This document shows, piece by piece, positions 37,812 to 45,708 of a DNA stretch of 64,000 nt. The stretch's first letter is position 1; the number at the start of each line of letters is the position of its first letter. The notes under the pieces were generated by a model. It was not told where the DNA came from. It searched no databases and saw only the letters and a list, made by a program, of their open reading frames with translations. The stretch is from Alteromonas sp. KUL106 (lineage in GTDB: Bacteria; Pseudomonadota; Gammaproteobacteria; Enterobacterales; Alteromonadaceae), in NCBI RefSeq assembly GCF_009811415.1, contig NZ_BLIG01000025.1, forward strand, positions 62,001-126,000, given 5' to 3'. The position numbers were made by a program, and so were the translations under genes.

Positions 37812-38689
37812 TACTCGCACTCCTCTTTAAGAGAAGTAATAACTTTATCAATACCGGCTTTAGATGCCGCTAGTGCTTGAATAGGACTAAGGTTATCTGG
37901 AAACTCTTCTTGCTCTATGACGAACCAGCGTGTACCTCCAATAGAAAGGCCATTTTTCACTAGCTGATACCAATCGTATCCATCTCTACCGATTATTGGT
38001 GATTTATCTTCTCCATCGTGAGTTCGAACTTTAAGATGCGTCGAGGCAATTCGACCAGCATACCTTCTGAACTGCTCAATGCTATCTGCGCCGGCATAAT
38101 TTGCCCAACCTACATCTAGTTGGAGAGCAAGCATTTTGTTTGTATTTGAAGCCAAATAATCCCAGAAAGTTGACGACCCAAACACCTTAAACTCTTTTGC
38201 ATGATTGTGGTAACCGAGTGTCATTCCATATTTTTGTACTTTCGCGGTAAGAAAATTTAGTTCGTCAATTAAATAATTGATATCGTCAACAGTATCCACT
38301 CGGGGATCATGAGGTACAATAACAAGCTTCGCTCCTATGTCTTTAAAAAACTGTAAATTGCTATTTCCTACGTCACCGCGCAATTGTGATAATCCAGCAT
38401 GAACACCACTAACCTCAAGCGATAGATTATCTAGGTACAATTTGAGACCTTTCGGATCTTTTTTGAATTTTCCGTAGCGCCCTGCAAACTCAACAGCGTC
38501 AAAACCTGCATTCTTCAATTCAACTAGCGTTCCTTCAAAATCTTGTTCAATTAGTTGTCGTACTGAGTGAAGCTGGACACTAACAACATTGTTGTTCAAT
38601 ACGCCACAAATACGTTCGCTTGCATGGGCAGAAACAACGACACCGCTTACCAAAAAAAAGAATATTACAAAGGAAAAAACGCTTCTCAT
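37811..38689 (-). CDS. Secreted TIM-barrel sugar isomerase/epimerase-like protein (AP-endonuclease-2 superfamily)
   Basis: A 292-residue protein with a clear signal peptide (residues 1-23, SAHA), odd for a superfamily whose best-known members are cytoplasmic isomerases. The xylose-isomerase-like barrel shows its metal ligands: Glu in AVEFAGRYG, GYHNHAKEF, LQLDVGWANYAG, HLKVRTHDG and the final Glu of WFVIEQEEF. Secreted relatives act on 3-keto sugars in the oxidative glycoside-cleavage pathway. It is divergent from the GMC dehydrogenase/DUF1080 operon and coupled to a sulfatase (TAATG). I infer a role as 3-keto-glycoside eliminase or 3-keto sugar isomerase; the exact reaction is unproven. Confidence 0.75.
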   Translation of the reverse strand: MRSVFSFVIFFFLVSGVVVSAHASERICGVLNNNVVSVQLHSVRQLIEQDFEGTLVELKNAGFDAVEFAGRYGKFKKDPKGLKLYLDNLSLEVSGVHAGLSQLRGDVGNSNLQFFKDIGAKLVIVPHDPRVDTVDDINYLIDELNFLTAKVQKYGMTLGYHNHAKEFKVFGSSTFWDYLASNTNKMLALQLDVGWANYAGADSIEQFRRYAGRIASTHLKVRTHDGEDKSPIIGRDGYDWYQLVKNGLSIGGTRWFVIEQEEFPDNLSPIQALAASKAGIDKVITSLKEECE

Positions 38690-38978
38690 TACACAAACAA
38701 CTTATATGACCTATTTTGACTATAAAAGCACATAATAGACATGTAGACAATCTTGTCGCAACCTAAAAATTAACAGAGCCAAACTAAAAAACTCAAAAAA
38801 TAAATATATATATCTATTTTAATTGGAATTAATTATTTTATTACCATTTCACAACACACAAAGTGCAGCGATGAAAATTTACATTAATTTGATTTTTTGT
38901 GAACATTTATGATTGTTAATGAGCATTAATGAATGTATCTTCATATAGACTAACTTAAGCTTGTTGGCGGTGAAAAAA
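38690..38978. promoter_or_regulatory. Divergent promoter region of the oxidative block
   Basis: AT-rich 289 bp between two divergent operons. Contains GATTGTTAATG at 38911-38921, immediately followed by GAGCATTAATGAATG, so that TTAATG-AG-CATTAA (38916-38929) forms a near-perfect palindrome. The spacing to the plus-strand start is 57 bp, similar to GH88. No coding potential seen. Confidence 0.45.
38911..38921 (+). promoter_or_regulatory. Shared motif GATTGTTAATG upstream of the oxidative operon
   Basis: Exact copy, oriented toward the plus-strand operon, ending 57 bp before the GTG start at 38979. See the copies at 17221 and 31311. Confidence 0.4.
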
Positions 38979-39539
38979 GTGAAGATAAATAGACGGGTAT
39001 TTTTGGGTTCAATGCTTTATGTTGTCTCAACTGCGGTTCTTCCAACCGAACTAAAGAACACATTAAAGCTTACCATTTTCAAGTCAGATGCATCTTTTTT
39101 TAATGCGGAGCAAATGACATTAGTTCATGACATCGCTGACATCATAATACCTACAACTAGTACCCCAGGCGCATCGGACTCTCATTCGGCACAAGTACTC
39201 GATGAACTCATGGTGTCTTGGGCATCTAAATCTACTCAGCAACAGATTACCTCCTTTCTAGCTCAGCTAAATGAAAAAGCGCACAGCATAAGCGGCCAAG
39301 AGTATTTGCTCATGCCAAGAGAAAATCGCCTAGCCTTTTTAACCGAAATAGACCGAGATGCTTTTAAAAAGACAACGTCGCCGTTTTTAGTTGCTTATAA
39401 ACGCTTTAAAGAGCTGATTTTTCATATTCATTACACGTCGAAAGAAGCGAATACAAATTTCATTTTAGTCCCCGGAGGTTACAAAGGAAATTTAAATTGG
39501 GACGAGTTGCAAGCAATACATAAGAGGCAATACCTATGA
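38979..39539 (+). CDS. Gluconate 2-dehydrogenase subunit 3 family protein, Tat signal
   Basis: 186 residues from the GTG at 38979, which has GGTGA five bases upstream; a TTG at 38961 is in frame but lacks a ribosome-binding site. The N-terminus carries a twin-arginine motif INRRVFLGS followed by a hydrophobic stretch. The body (AEQMTLVHDIADIIIPTTSTPGASDSH, read in parts; LMPRENRLAFL) matches the small subunit family that partners FAD-dependent GMC dehydrogenases. The neighbouring catalytic subunit has no signal, so this protein probably carries it through the Tat system as a hitch-hiker. The next gene starts in its stop codon (ATGA), consistent with a one-to-one complex. Confidence 0.82.
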   Translation: MKINRRVFLGSMLYVVSTAVLPTELKNTLKLTIFKSDASFFNAEQMTLVHDIADIIIPTTSTPGASDSHSAQVLDELMVSWASKSTQQQITSFLAQLNEKAHSISGQEYLLMPRENRLAFLTEIDRDAFKKTTSPFLVAYKRFKELIFHIHYTSKEANTNFILVPGGYKGNLNWDELQAIHKRQYL

Positions 39540-41254
39540 ATGAAGAATTCGATGTCATCGTTGTTGGTTCAGGAATAACCGGCGGCTGGGCTGCCAAGGA
39601 ATTCTGTGAAAAAGGGTTTAAAACACTTATCATTGAACGTGGGCGTAACGTCGAGCATAGAGGTCCTGAATATAAAGATTTTGAAGCTCCGTGGGAGCTT
39701 CAAAACAGGGGGATGCCAGAGGAAGAACTTGCCGAAGACGGGCATTACTCAACCTTAAGGAAAAAGGGACATCTATATAGAACAGATGCGCTTCACTTCT
39801 TCACTGACGATAAAGAGAGTCCATATAGCTTTCCTGAAAACAAACCGTTCATGTGGGTCAGAGGACATCAATTAGGAGGGCGCTCTCTCACGTGGGGAAG
39901 GCAAGTATTGCGTTGGAGCAAAAAAGATTTTCAAGCAAACGCAAATGACGGACACGGAATACCTTGGCCTATTGATTACGAAGATCTAGCCCCTTGGTAT
40001 AGCTATGTCGAAACGTTTATCGGCGTCGCTGCTAACAGGGATGGACTTGAAACATTACCTGATGGTGAATTTCAGCCACCATGGGAGATGAGCTATGCCG
40101 AACGTTTCATTTCAGAAAATTTAGCGAAACGATATAAAGATAGGCATCTGATTATAGGGCGGTCAGCAAACATTACCCTGCCAACAGAAGAACAGTTGAA
40201 GCTAGGCAGAGGGAAATGTTTAGCTCGTTCATATTGTCGTAGAGGCTGTTCATTTGGCGCCTATTTCAGTACACAATCAGCAACCTTACCCGCCGCGCAC
40301 AAGACTGGGAACCTAACAGTCGTCACTGACGCCATAGTTGAACGTGTTGACTATGATGAAAAAAACAAACGCGCTACTGGAGTGACCGTCATTGATGCAA
40401 ATGCTCTGAAAAGAAGGCAGTACAAAGGCCGAGCCATTTTCATGTGCGCATCTGCGTTGGGAACTGTGCAAATTCTATTGAACTCAAAATCAGTGTCATT
40501 CCCTAATGGCATTGCAAACTCCTCAGGCGCGTTAGGCCACTACATTATGAGCCACTTTACGGGTGTTGTCGCAAGTGGAGATGTTCAAGTGAAAGAAGAT
40601 AAGTTTGCATTCGGACGACGGCCTATAGCAACGTATATCCCCAATTATCGTCATGACAAACTCGCCGATGCTGATTTTGTGAGAGGATTTGGTTTTCAAA
40701 CCACGGCCCAGCATAGATCTTCAATTAGCCCACCAGCAAAACGTGCAGGCATAGGTATTGAAGAAAAAGAAAACGCCGGTAAAGCCGGACCATGGCGGTT
40801 TAGCGCCTTTATGTACGGCGAAATACTACCCTATTTCGACAATTTGGCTACATTACATCCAACCAGTAAAGATAAATGGGGTATGCCGATACTACATATC
40901 GATGCAGAAGTGAAAGAAAACGAGCGAAAAATGATCAGGCAAGCTGCGAAGGATATCGAAGAAATGCTTGAAGCAGGTGGATGTTCTAATATCGTCGTAA
41001 ACACCACCCCTGATAGCAAGCACATACCGCTTGGCAAACAAATTCACGAAATGGGCGGAGCTTGCATGGGCAGCGACCCAAGAACCTCTGTACTAAATGA
41101 ATGGAACCAAGCTCACGATGTGGCGAACTTATTTGTTACGGATGGAGCTTGTATGTCTTCGAGCGCAACTCAAAACCCTTCACTAACCTATATGGCTATT
41201 ACTGCAAGAGCCGCCAATTACGCCGCCAACCTTTTAAAGAAAGGTCTAATGTGA
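39536..41254 (+). CDS. GMC family FAD-dependent sugar dehydrogenase, catalytic subunit
   Basis: A 572-residue GMC oxidoreductase. The N-terminal Rossmann fold VVGSGITGGWAAKEF binds FAD; GHQLGGRSLTWGRQVLRW is the GMC flavin-attachment region; the C-terminal block has the catalytic His of IHEMGGACMGSDP and the Asn-Pro of TQNPSLTYMAITARAA. A cysteine motif CLARSYCRRGC (about residue 224) could hold an Fe-S centre, as in glucoside 3-dehydrogenases. No own signal peptide; export via the preceding Tat subunit is likely. Such complexes oxidise C3 of glycosides to the 3-keto form. A cytochrome c partner is not in the operon. Context with DUF1080 supports glycoside 3-oxidation. Confidence 0.88.
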   Translation: MNEEFDVIVVGSGITGGWAAKEFCEKGFKTLIIERGRNVEHRGPEYKDFEAPWELQNRGMPEEELAEDGHYSTLRKKGHLYRTDALHFFTDDKESPYSFPENKPFMWVRGHQLGGRSLTWGRQVLRWSKKDFQANANDGHGIPWPIDYEDLAPWYSYVETFIGVAANRDGLETLPDGEFQPPWEMSYAERFISENLAKRYKDRHLIIGRSANITLPTEEQLKLGRGKCLARSYCRRGCSFGAYFSTQSATLPAAHKTGNLTVVTDAIVERVDYDEKNKRATGVTVIDANALKRRQYKGRAIFMCASALGTVQILLNSKSVSFPNGIANSSGALGHYIMSHFTGVVASGDVQVKEDKFAFGRRPIATYIPNYRHDKLADADFVRGFGFQTTAQHRSSISPPAKRAGIGIEEKENAGKAGPWRFSAFMYGEILPYFDNLATLHPTSKDKWGMPILHIDAEVKENERKMIRQAAKDIEEMLEAGGCSNIVVNTTPDSKHIPLGKQIHEMGGACMGSDPRTSVLNEWNQAHDVANLFVTDGACMSSSATQNPSLTYMAITARAANYAANLLKKGLM

Positions 41255-41263
41255 GCATACACA

Positions 41264-42088
41264 ATGAAGAGGTTATATAGCTTACATGGAAAAACGTGCG
41301 TAATTCTAATCGGCTTGCTTGCTTCAGCTGAACTTTGCGCGAGTGTTCTTTCCCCTCAACCGAAAGCTCAGTGGTTCCCAATTTTTAACGGGAAAAATTT
41401 AGAGGGTTGGACACCCAAGTTTGCTGGCTATGAGTTAGGCGTCAATTACAAAAACACATTTCGCGTCCAAGATGGTTATCTCACAACGAACTACGACCAA
41501 TATGATGAGTTCAACTTCGAATTCGGACACTTATTTTATCAAACGCCCTATTCGCATTATAAGTTGCGGGCAACGTACCGATTTCTCGAGCAGCAGCTAC
41601 CAGGCTATAAAAACGCATGGAAAAATAACGGCTTCATGATCCACGCTCAGCCTCCCTCATCCATGAGTAAAGAACAACGTTTCCCCGTAAGTTTGGAAGT
41701 TCAGCTATTAGGAGCTAATCAGGACACCGATAGTCGACCCACAGGTAACGTGTGCACGCCTGGCAGTCATATTAATATCGGTAGTGAAAAAATTACCAAA
41801 CATTGCGTTTTATCTGATTCAGCGACACTTCCAGGCGAACAATGGGTAGATGTTGAGATTACAGTTCGAGGTAGTGAGCAGATAACCCATACAGTTAATG
41901 GAAAAGAAGTTCTTACGTACAGTAATCCCACTTTGGACGAAAAACATCAAAACCTTTCATCGCTATATGGTAGCGCTACCATGCAAAGCGGCTTCATAGC
42001 CATTCAAGCAGAAAACAGTACCGTACAATTCAAAAGCATCGAAATTATGCCCTTAAGCTATGTTCAATCTGAAAAGGAAGATCAATGA
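41264..42088 (+). CDS. DUF1080 protein (3-keto-glycoside hydrolase/lyase-like), secreted
   Basis: A 274-residue protein with a signal peptide (residues 1-27, LCASV). The mature part is a concanavalin-like sandwich of DUF1080: WFPIFNGKNLEGWTPK at the start, NNGFMIHAQPP, FPVSLEVQLLGAN, and GFIAIQAENSTVQFKSIEI at the end. DUF1080 members act on 3-keto-glycosides produced by glycoside 3-dehydrogenases; two cysteines (in NVCTPGSH and KHCVLS) may form a disulfide. It follows the GMC gene by nine bases and overlaps GH105 by four (ATGA), so oxidation, keto-glycoside cleavage and unsaturated-uronide removal are in one transcript. Reaction type inferred from family. Confidence 0.85.
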   Translation: MKRLYSLHGKTCVILIGLLASAELCASVLSPQPKAQWFPIFNGKNLEGWTPKFAGYELGVNYKNTFRVQDGYLTTNYDQYDEFNFEFGHLFYQTPYSHYKLRATYRFLEQQLPGYKNAWKNNGFMIHAQPPSSMSKEQRFPVSLEVQLLGANQDTDSRPTGNVCTPGSHINIGSEKITKHCVLSDSATLPGEQWVDVEITVRGSEQITHTVNGKEVLTYSNPTLDEKHQNLSSLYGSATMQSGFIAIQAENSTVQFKSIEIMPLSYVQSEKEDQ

Positions 42089-43272
42089 AATCCCTACTTA
42101 ACGTGCTAAGAAAGCCTCGAAGAAAAATAGCTATTCTCACAATTTCATTCCTTCCAATGTTTGCCGTTGCATCGAGCAACAATGCTCCTCAGTTGCCAAC
42201 ACAAGAACATGTGATGGCACAAATGGAAAAAGTCGCAAATTGGCAAGTTGCGCGCACTCAATACATGAATCATGTCGGTCGTGCTAGAGCTGGTTCTGAA
42301 GCATATGGAAGGTGGATCCAAGGCGCCTTCTATAAAGGTCTTACCAAACTTGCTGAACGGTCAGATAATCCTTTTTACGAAACGTGGATTGGGTATGTCG
42401 GTAATGCTCACAACTGGAAAATGGGTAAAGTTAAATATTTCGCCGATGACCATGTTATTGGGCAAACCAACCTTTGGTATTACCGGAGACATAAAAATGA
42501 AGAAGCGCTTGCGCCAGTAAAGGAAACGTTTGATTGGCTGATTGAGCAAGCTCCAGATAATAGCCTCGAATTCGTCGCTGGCAGAAATGAAGATAACATA
42601 CACAACTGCCAATGGAGATGGTGCTGGGCTGACGCATTATTTATGGGACCGCCTGTACTGTTCGAACTTTCTGCTATTACAGGCGACTCCAAATATGCTG
42701 ATTATGCTCACAAAGAGTTCCAAGCAACCATCGACTATCTACAGGACCCGAAATCAAAATTACTTTTTCGGGATTCTCGTTACTTCGATAAAAAAGGTAA
42801 GTTTAGTGAACAAGTTTTCTGGTCTAGAGGTATGGGATGGGTATACGCAGGCGTAGTACATGTATTAGAAAACCTACCCCGAGACCATCAATATCGTTCT
42901 TATTATGAGTCACTCTACCATGAGCTCACATTAGCAATCGTTAAACTGCAAAAGGAGGATGGCGCTTGGCCTATGTCACTGCTAGCAGGAGAGAAATATG
43001 TCGAGCCAGAAACCAGTGGCACTGCCTTTTTCACATACGGCATTACATGGGGCATTAATAACGAGCTACTAGACAAAAATACATATCTACCTAGCGCAAT
43101 AAAAGGATGGCAAGTGCTTTCGTCAGCCGTACATCCTGATGGTAAATTCGGATGGGTACAGGGAGTAAATGAAAAGCCTGATGTAGTAACAAAAGATGAC
43201 TCCCAGCTATTTGGCGTCGGCGCATTTTTGCTTGCCGGAAGCGCTATGTTTGATCTCTTAGAGGCTCAATAG
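42085..43272 (+). CDS. GH105 unsaturated uronyl hydrolase, secreted
   Basis: A 395-residue protein with a signal peptide ending near residue 29 (FAVASS). (alpha/alpha)6 barrel with GH105 features: GRWIQGAFYKGLTKLAE, the general-acid Asp183 in WCWADALFMGPP, and FWSRGMGWVYAG. The family hydrates 4,5-unsaturated glucuronyl or galacturonyl ends left by lyases, and releases the adjoining rhamnose. Together with GH88 it would process both ends of the ulvan lyase product range. It overlaps the DUF1080 gene (ATGA) and is followed by the beta-helix gene 37 bp later. A double Cys-rich spot (HNCQWRWCW) is unusual and may be a disulfide. Confidence 0.9.
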   Translation: MKSLLNVLRKPRRKIAILTISFLPMFAVASSNNAPQLPTQEHVMAQMEKVANWQVARTQYMNHVGRARAGSEAYGRWIQGAFYKGLTKLAERSDNPFYETWIGYVGNAHNWKMGKVKYFADDHVIGQTNLWYYRRHKNEEALAPVKETFDWLIEQAPDNSLEFVAGRNEDNIHNCQWRWCWADALFMGPPVLFELSAITGDSKYADYAHKEFQATIDYLQDPKSKLLFRDSRYFDKKGKFSEQVFWSRGMGWVYAGVVHVLENLPRDHQYRSYYESLYHELTLAIVKLQKEDGAWPMSLLAGEKYVEPETSGTAFFTYGITWGINNELLDKNTYLPSAIKGWQVLSSAVHPDGKFGWVQGVNEKPDVVTKDDSQLFGVGAFLLAGSAMFDLLEAQ

Positions 43273-43309
43273 TGTTTGTCTATTTTGGTGTAAAAACCAG
43301 GAGCTCGAT

Positions 43310-44569
43310 GTGAAAGCAAACATAAAAATCTCGTTACGACTATTAACTGCGTGCGGCGCTATGCTGTTTGCAGGTCAGGGGCTCGCCGCAGATTGCAGCA
43401 GCAACCCAGTTAATCCGAAAGGAAAAGCGTCCAAACTTCAAGATGCATTGCAACAAGCTACAAACACTGGAATTCCTCTTAGACTAACCGGAACCTACTA
43501 TATCGGTACTGATAAAGACACAACAGATGCAAAAACGGTACTAAAAGGTATTGATGTAACATTGCGAAAAGACCTATTAGTAGATGCTACAGGTGCTCGT
43601 TTTATTGCAAAAGCTGATTTGGATGGCGACTTGTTTAGCTTCGACACTAAAAATGATGATAACGTTTGTGGAAATAAAGGACAGCTCGCAAACTTTAAAT
43701 GGAAAGGTGGGGACTTTGATATGTCTCGCGCAAAGGTATCTACGGTTGTTCCTATCACACGCTTAACCCCCTATGGACGTGAGGGTGAAGACAAAACTGC
43801 CGATGCGCTTTCTATCCGTGGTGTTGTAAATACAACCAACTATCATAAGTTAAATGACCTCATTATCGAGTATGTTAACTTTTATGGAACACGTAATGGT
43901 AGCGAGCCGTTCTACGAAGCTGGCGGTGACAGTGGCATTTTAATGACAGGCGCACTTAAAGCGACCATAAGGTATAACAATTTTTATGGCGTTCGCGATG
44001 CTGCGGTTTACCTATCTGCCGGCGGGAACAACGGACAGTTTGGCGATCACTTCACTATTCATAACAATTATGTAGAGCGCGCGTTTGATGGCTTTACCTC
44101 AAAAAGGGGCGCTGACAATATAGTTATGCGCAACAACGTACTGAAAGATGTCGTTGTTGGTCTTAGCACAAAAAGCGTTTATCCAGGCTGGCAAGCTACA
44201 AACGTGAAGATTCTAAATAACACTATCGATAACGCCATGCGCGCAATCAGCCTTGAAACAACTAACAATGTGACGGTCGAGGACAACGAAATACATAAAC
44301 TTGGCGATGTTGTTGCAGGCCAAACTTCAACTAGTAAGGCTAATTTCAATGCTTATGGTGACGCTTTTGAAGGCATTTCGCTAAATGGCGTTCAAGGAAC
44401 AAACACTATAAAAAATAATAAAATAAGAGGCGTTACCAATAGTTCGAGAGAAAGCGCCACTGCTACATGGGGTATTGTACATCGCAGCTATGAAGGTCGA
44501 GATACTGAAAACATCAATAAAACCAACAATGCATTTTCAAATTTAGACAAATGGAGCAAAAACCTTTAA
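43310..44569 (+). CDS. Secreted right-handed beta-helix protein
   Basis: A 419-residue protein starting with GTG; AGGAG lies six bases upstream, and the nearby ATG is followed directly by a stop. Signal peptide ends QGLAA (about residue 26). From about residue 70 the sequence has repeated Asn-ladder turns: IIEYVNFYGTRNG, TIRYNNFYGVRDAAVYL, FTIHNNYVERAFDGF, NIVMRNNVLKDV, NVKILNNTIDNA and NVTVEDNEIHKL, the signature of a parallel beta-helix as in PL6, GH28 or C5-epimerase folds. I recognise no family catalytic motif. As the last gene of the dehydrogenase/DUF1080/GH105 operon it may be a new lyase, epimerase or binding protein. Confidence 0.75.
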   Translation: MKANIKISLRLLTACGAMLFAGQGLAADCSSNPVNPKGKASKLQDALQQATNTGIPLRLTGTYYIGTDKDTTDAKTVLKGIDVTLRKDLLVDATGARFIAKADLDGDLFSFDTKNDDNVCGNKGQLANFKWKGGDFDMSRAKVSTVVPITRLTPYGREGEDKTADALSIRGVVNTTNYHKLNDLIIEYVNFYGTRNGSEPFYEAGGDSGILMTGALKATIRYNNFYGVRDAAVYLSAGGNNGQFGDHFTIHNNYVERAFDGFTSKRGADNIVMRNNVLKDVVVGLSTKSVYPGWQATNVKILNNTIDNAMRAISLETTNNVTVEDNEIHKLGDVVAGQTSTSKANFNAYGDAFEGISLNGVQGTNTIKNNKIRGVTNSSRESATATWGIVHRSYEGRDTENINKTNNAFSNLDKWSKNL

Positions 44570-44782
44570 TTGCTCATTACTACACTTTCTGTAACCAGCA
44601 AAATATAGAAACCCAATTAGGTTGATGATGGATAGTTGGGATTGACGAGACATTCACATTACAGTGTATAAATATGTAAAGGCCATGCAAGGTGACCGCA
44701 TTATTCAATTAAAGAATTATTGCACTTTGTTTGCGCTTGTAGCTATATTTGGATACTTTTATTTGTCTTTAGTGTTAGATTA

Positions 44783-45502
44783 ATGATTACGGTTCTCAAC
44801 CTACGTACCCTGTCCATTTTGGTGCTTATTTTCGTAAGCACATCTAGCTTAGCCCAATCCTCCGTGCCGACGATCAAATTTGCATGTTCTGATATACCAA
44901 AGCACATTGAAAATTATTTTCGACAAGTTTATTCGAACGCCTTCGCGGAGTTAGGTATGGATTTCGAGATTGTTAATCTAGGCTTAGCCAGGGCAATGCA
45001 GGAGGCTGCCAAGGGACGGGTTGATGGTTTATGCGGTAAAATAAGCAGTTTGAGTGAAATGAACATCTCGTCAGACCTAACAAAGATCCATGTACCGGTT
45101 TTAACCTCAGATATCGCTCTTTGGAGTCTCGCAAAAAATGTTCATAAAATCGAACAATTGGGTCATCTAAACCATAATTTAATAACTGCTCATCAACGCG
45201 GCTCCTTGGCTAGCGAATACTACGTAAAACAATTAGATATAAAGAATGTATTAACGACCTGGTCTAAATTCGACGCATTAGAACTTTTGTTGAAAGAGAG
45301 AGTCGACATGATTGTTTCGGGTGAGCATTTTGTTAAACAACATAATAGCGTTGCGAATCAGGAAGTTTTGAAGAGAGTTGCGGAGCCTTTCACAATAGCT
45401 TTTTATCCCTACTTACATAAAAAACATGCTCTCGCATCTGAGAAGTTTGAAAACGCTTTACGAGCCTCAATTGAAAAATATAACTACTTATTAGATATTT
45501 AG
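44783..45502 (+). CDS. Periplasmic solute-binding-like protein (SBP_bac_3 type)
   Basis: 239 residues from the ATG at 44783; a TTG start 63 bases upstream would add a second hydrophobic stretch and is less likely. Signal peptide ends SSLAQ. The mature part has the type II periplasmic binding layout: IKFACSDIPKHIENYFRQVY, then EIVNLGLARAMQEAAKGRVDGLCGK, and a second lobe with LLKERVDMIVSG. It is short and lacks ABC transporter partners nearby, as in the lone amino-acid-binding-like proteins common in marine Gammaproteobacteria. Ligand unknown. The neighbouring metallophosphoesterase gene is convergent. Confidence 0.7.
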   Translation: MITVLNLRTLSILVLIFVSTSSLAQSSVPTIKFACSDIPKHIENYFRQVYSNAFAELGMDFEIVNLGLARAMQEAAKGRVDGLCGKISSLSEMNISSDLTKIHVPVLTSDIALWSLAKNVHKIEQLGHLNHNLITAHQRGSLASEYYVKQLDIKNVLTTWSKFDALELLLKERVDMIVSGEHFVKQHNSVANQEVLKRVAEPFTIAFYPYLHKKHALASEKFENALRASIEKYNYLLDI

Positions 45503-45708
45503 CGATTGCCTTTGACTATGGAGACACCTACATAAGACATAGCCTCGGTTTAAGTCGATCCCCCTTGAAAAGCCCATTATTTGCAAGCTAAGTTCAATTC
45601 TGCAAACACCAATACCGTAGCTTTCCTCCAAACAAATCTTTGCAGCTATATTGAGTCGTTCGTATTTGACAACTTACATTCAGCATTCAATTTTGTTTGA
45701 CTATTTAA

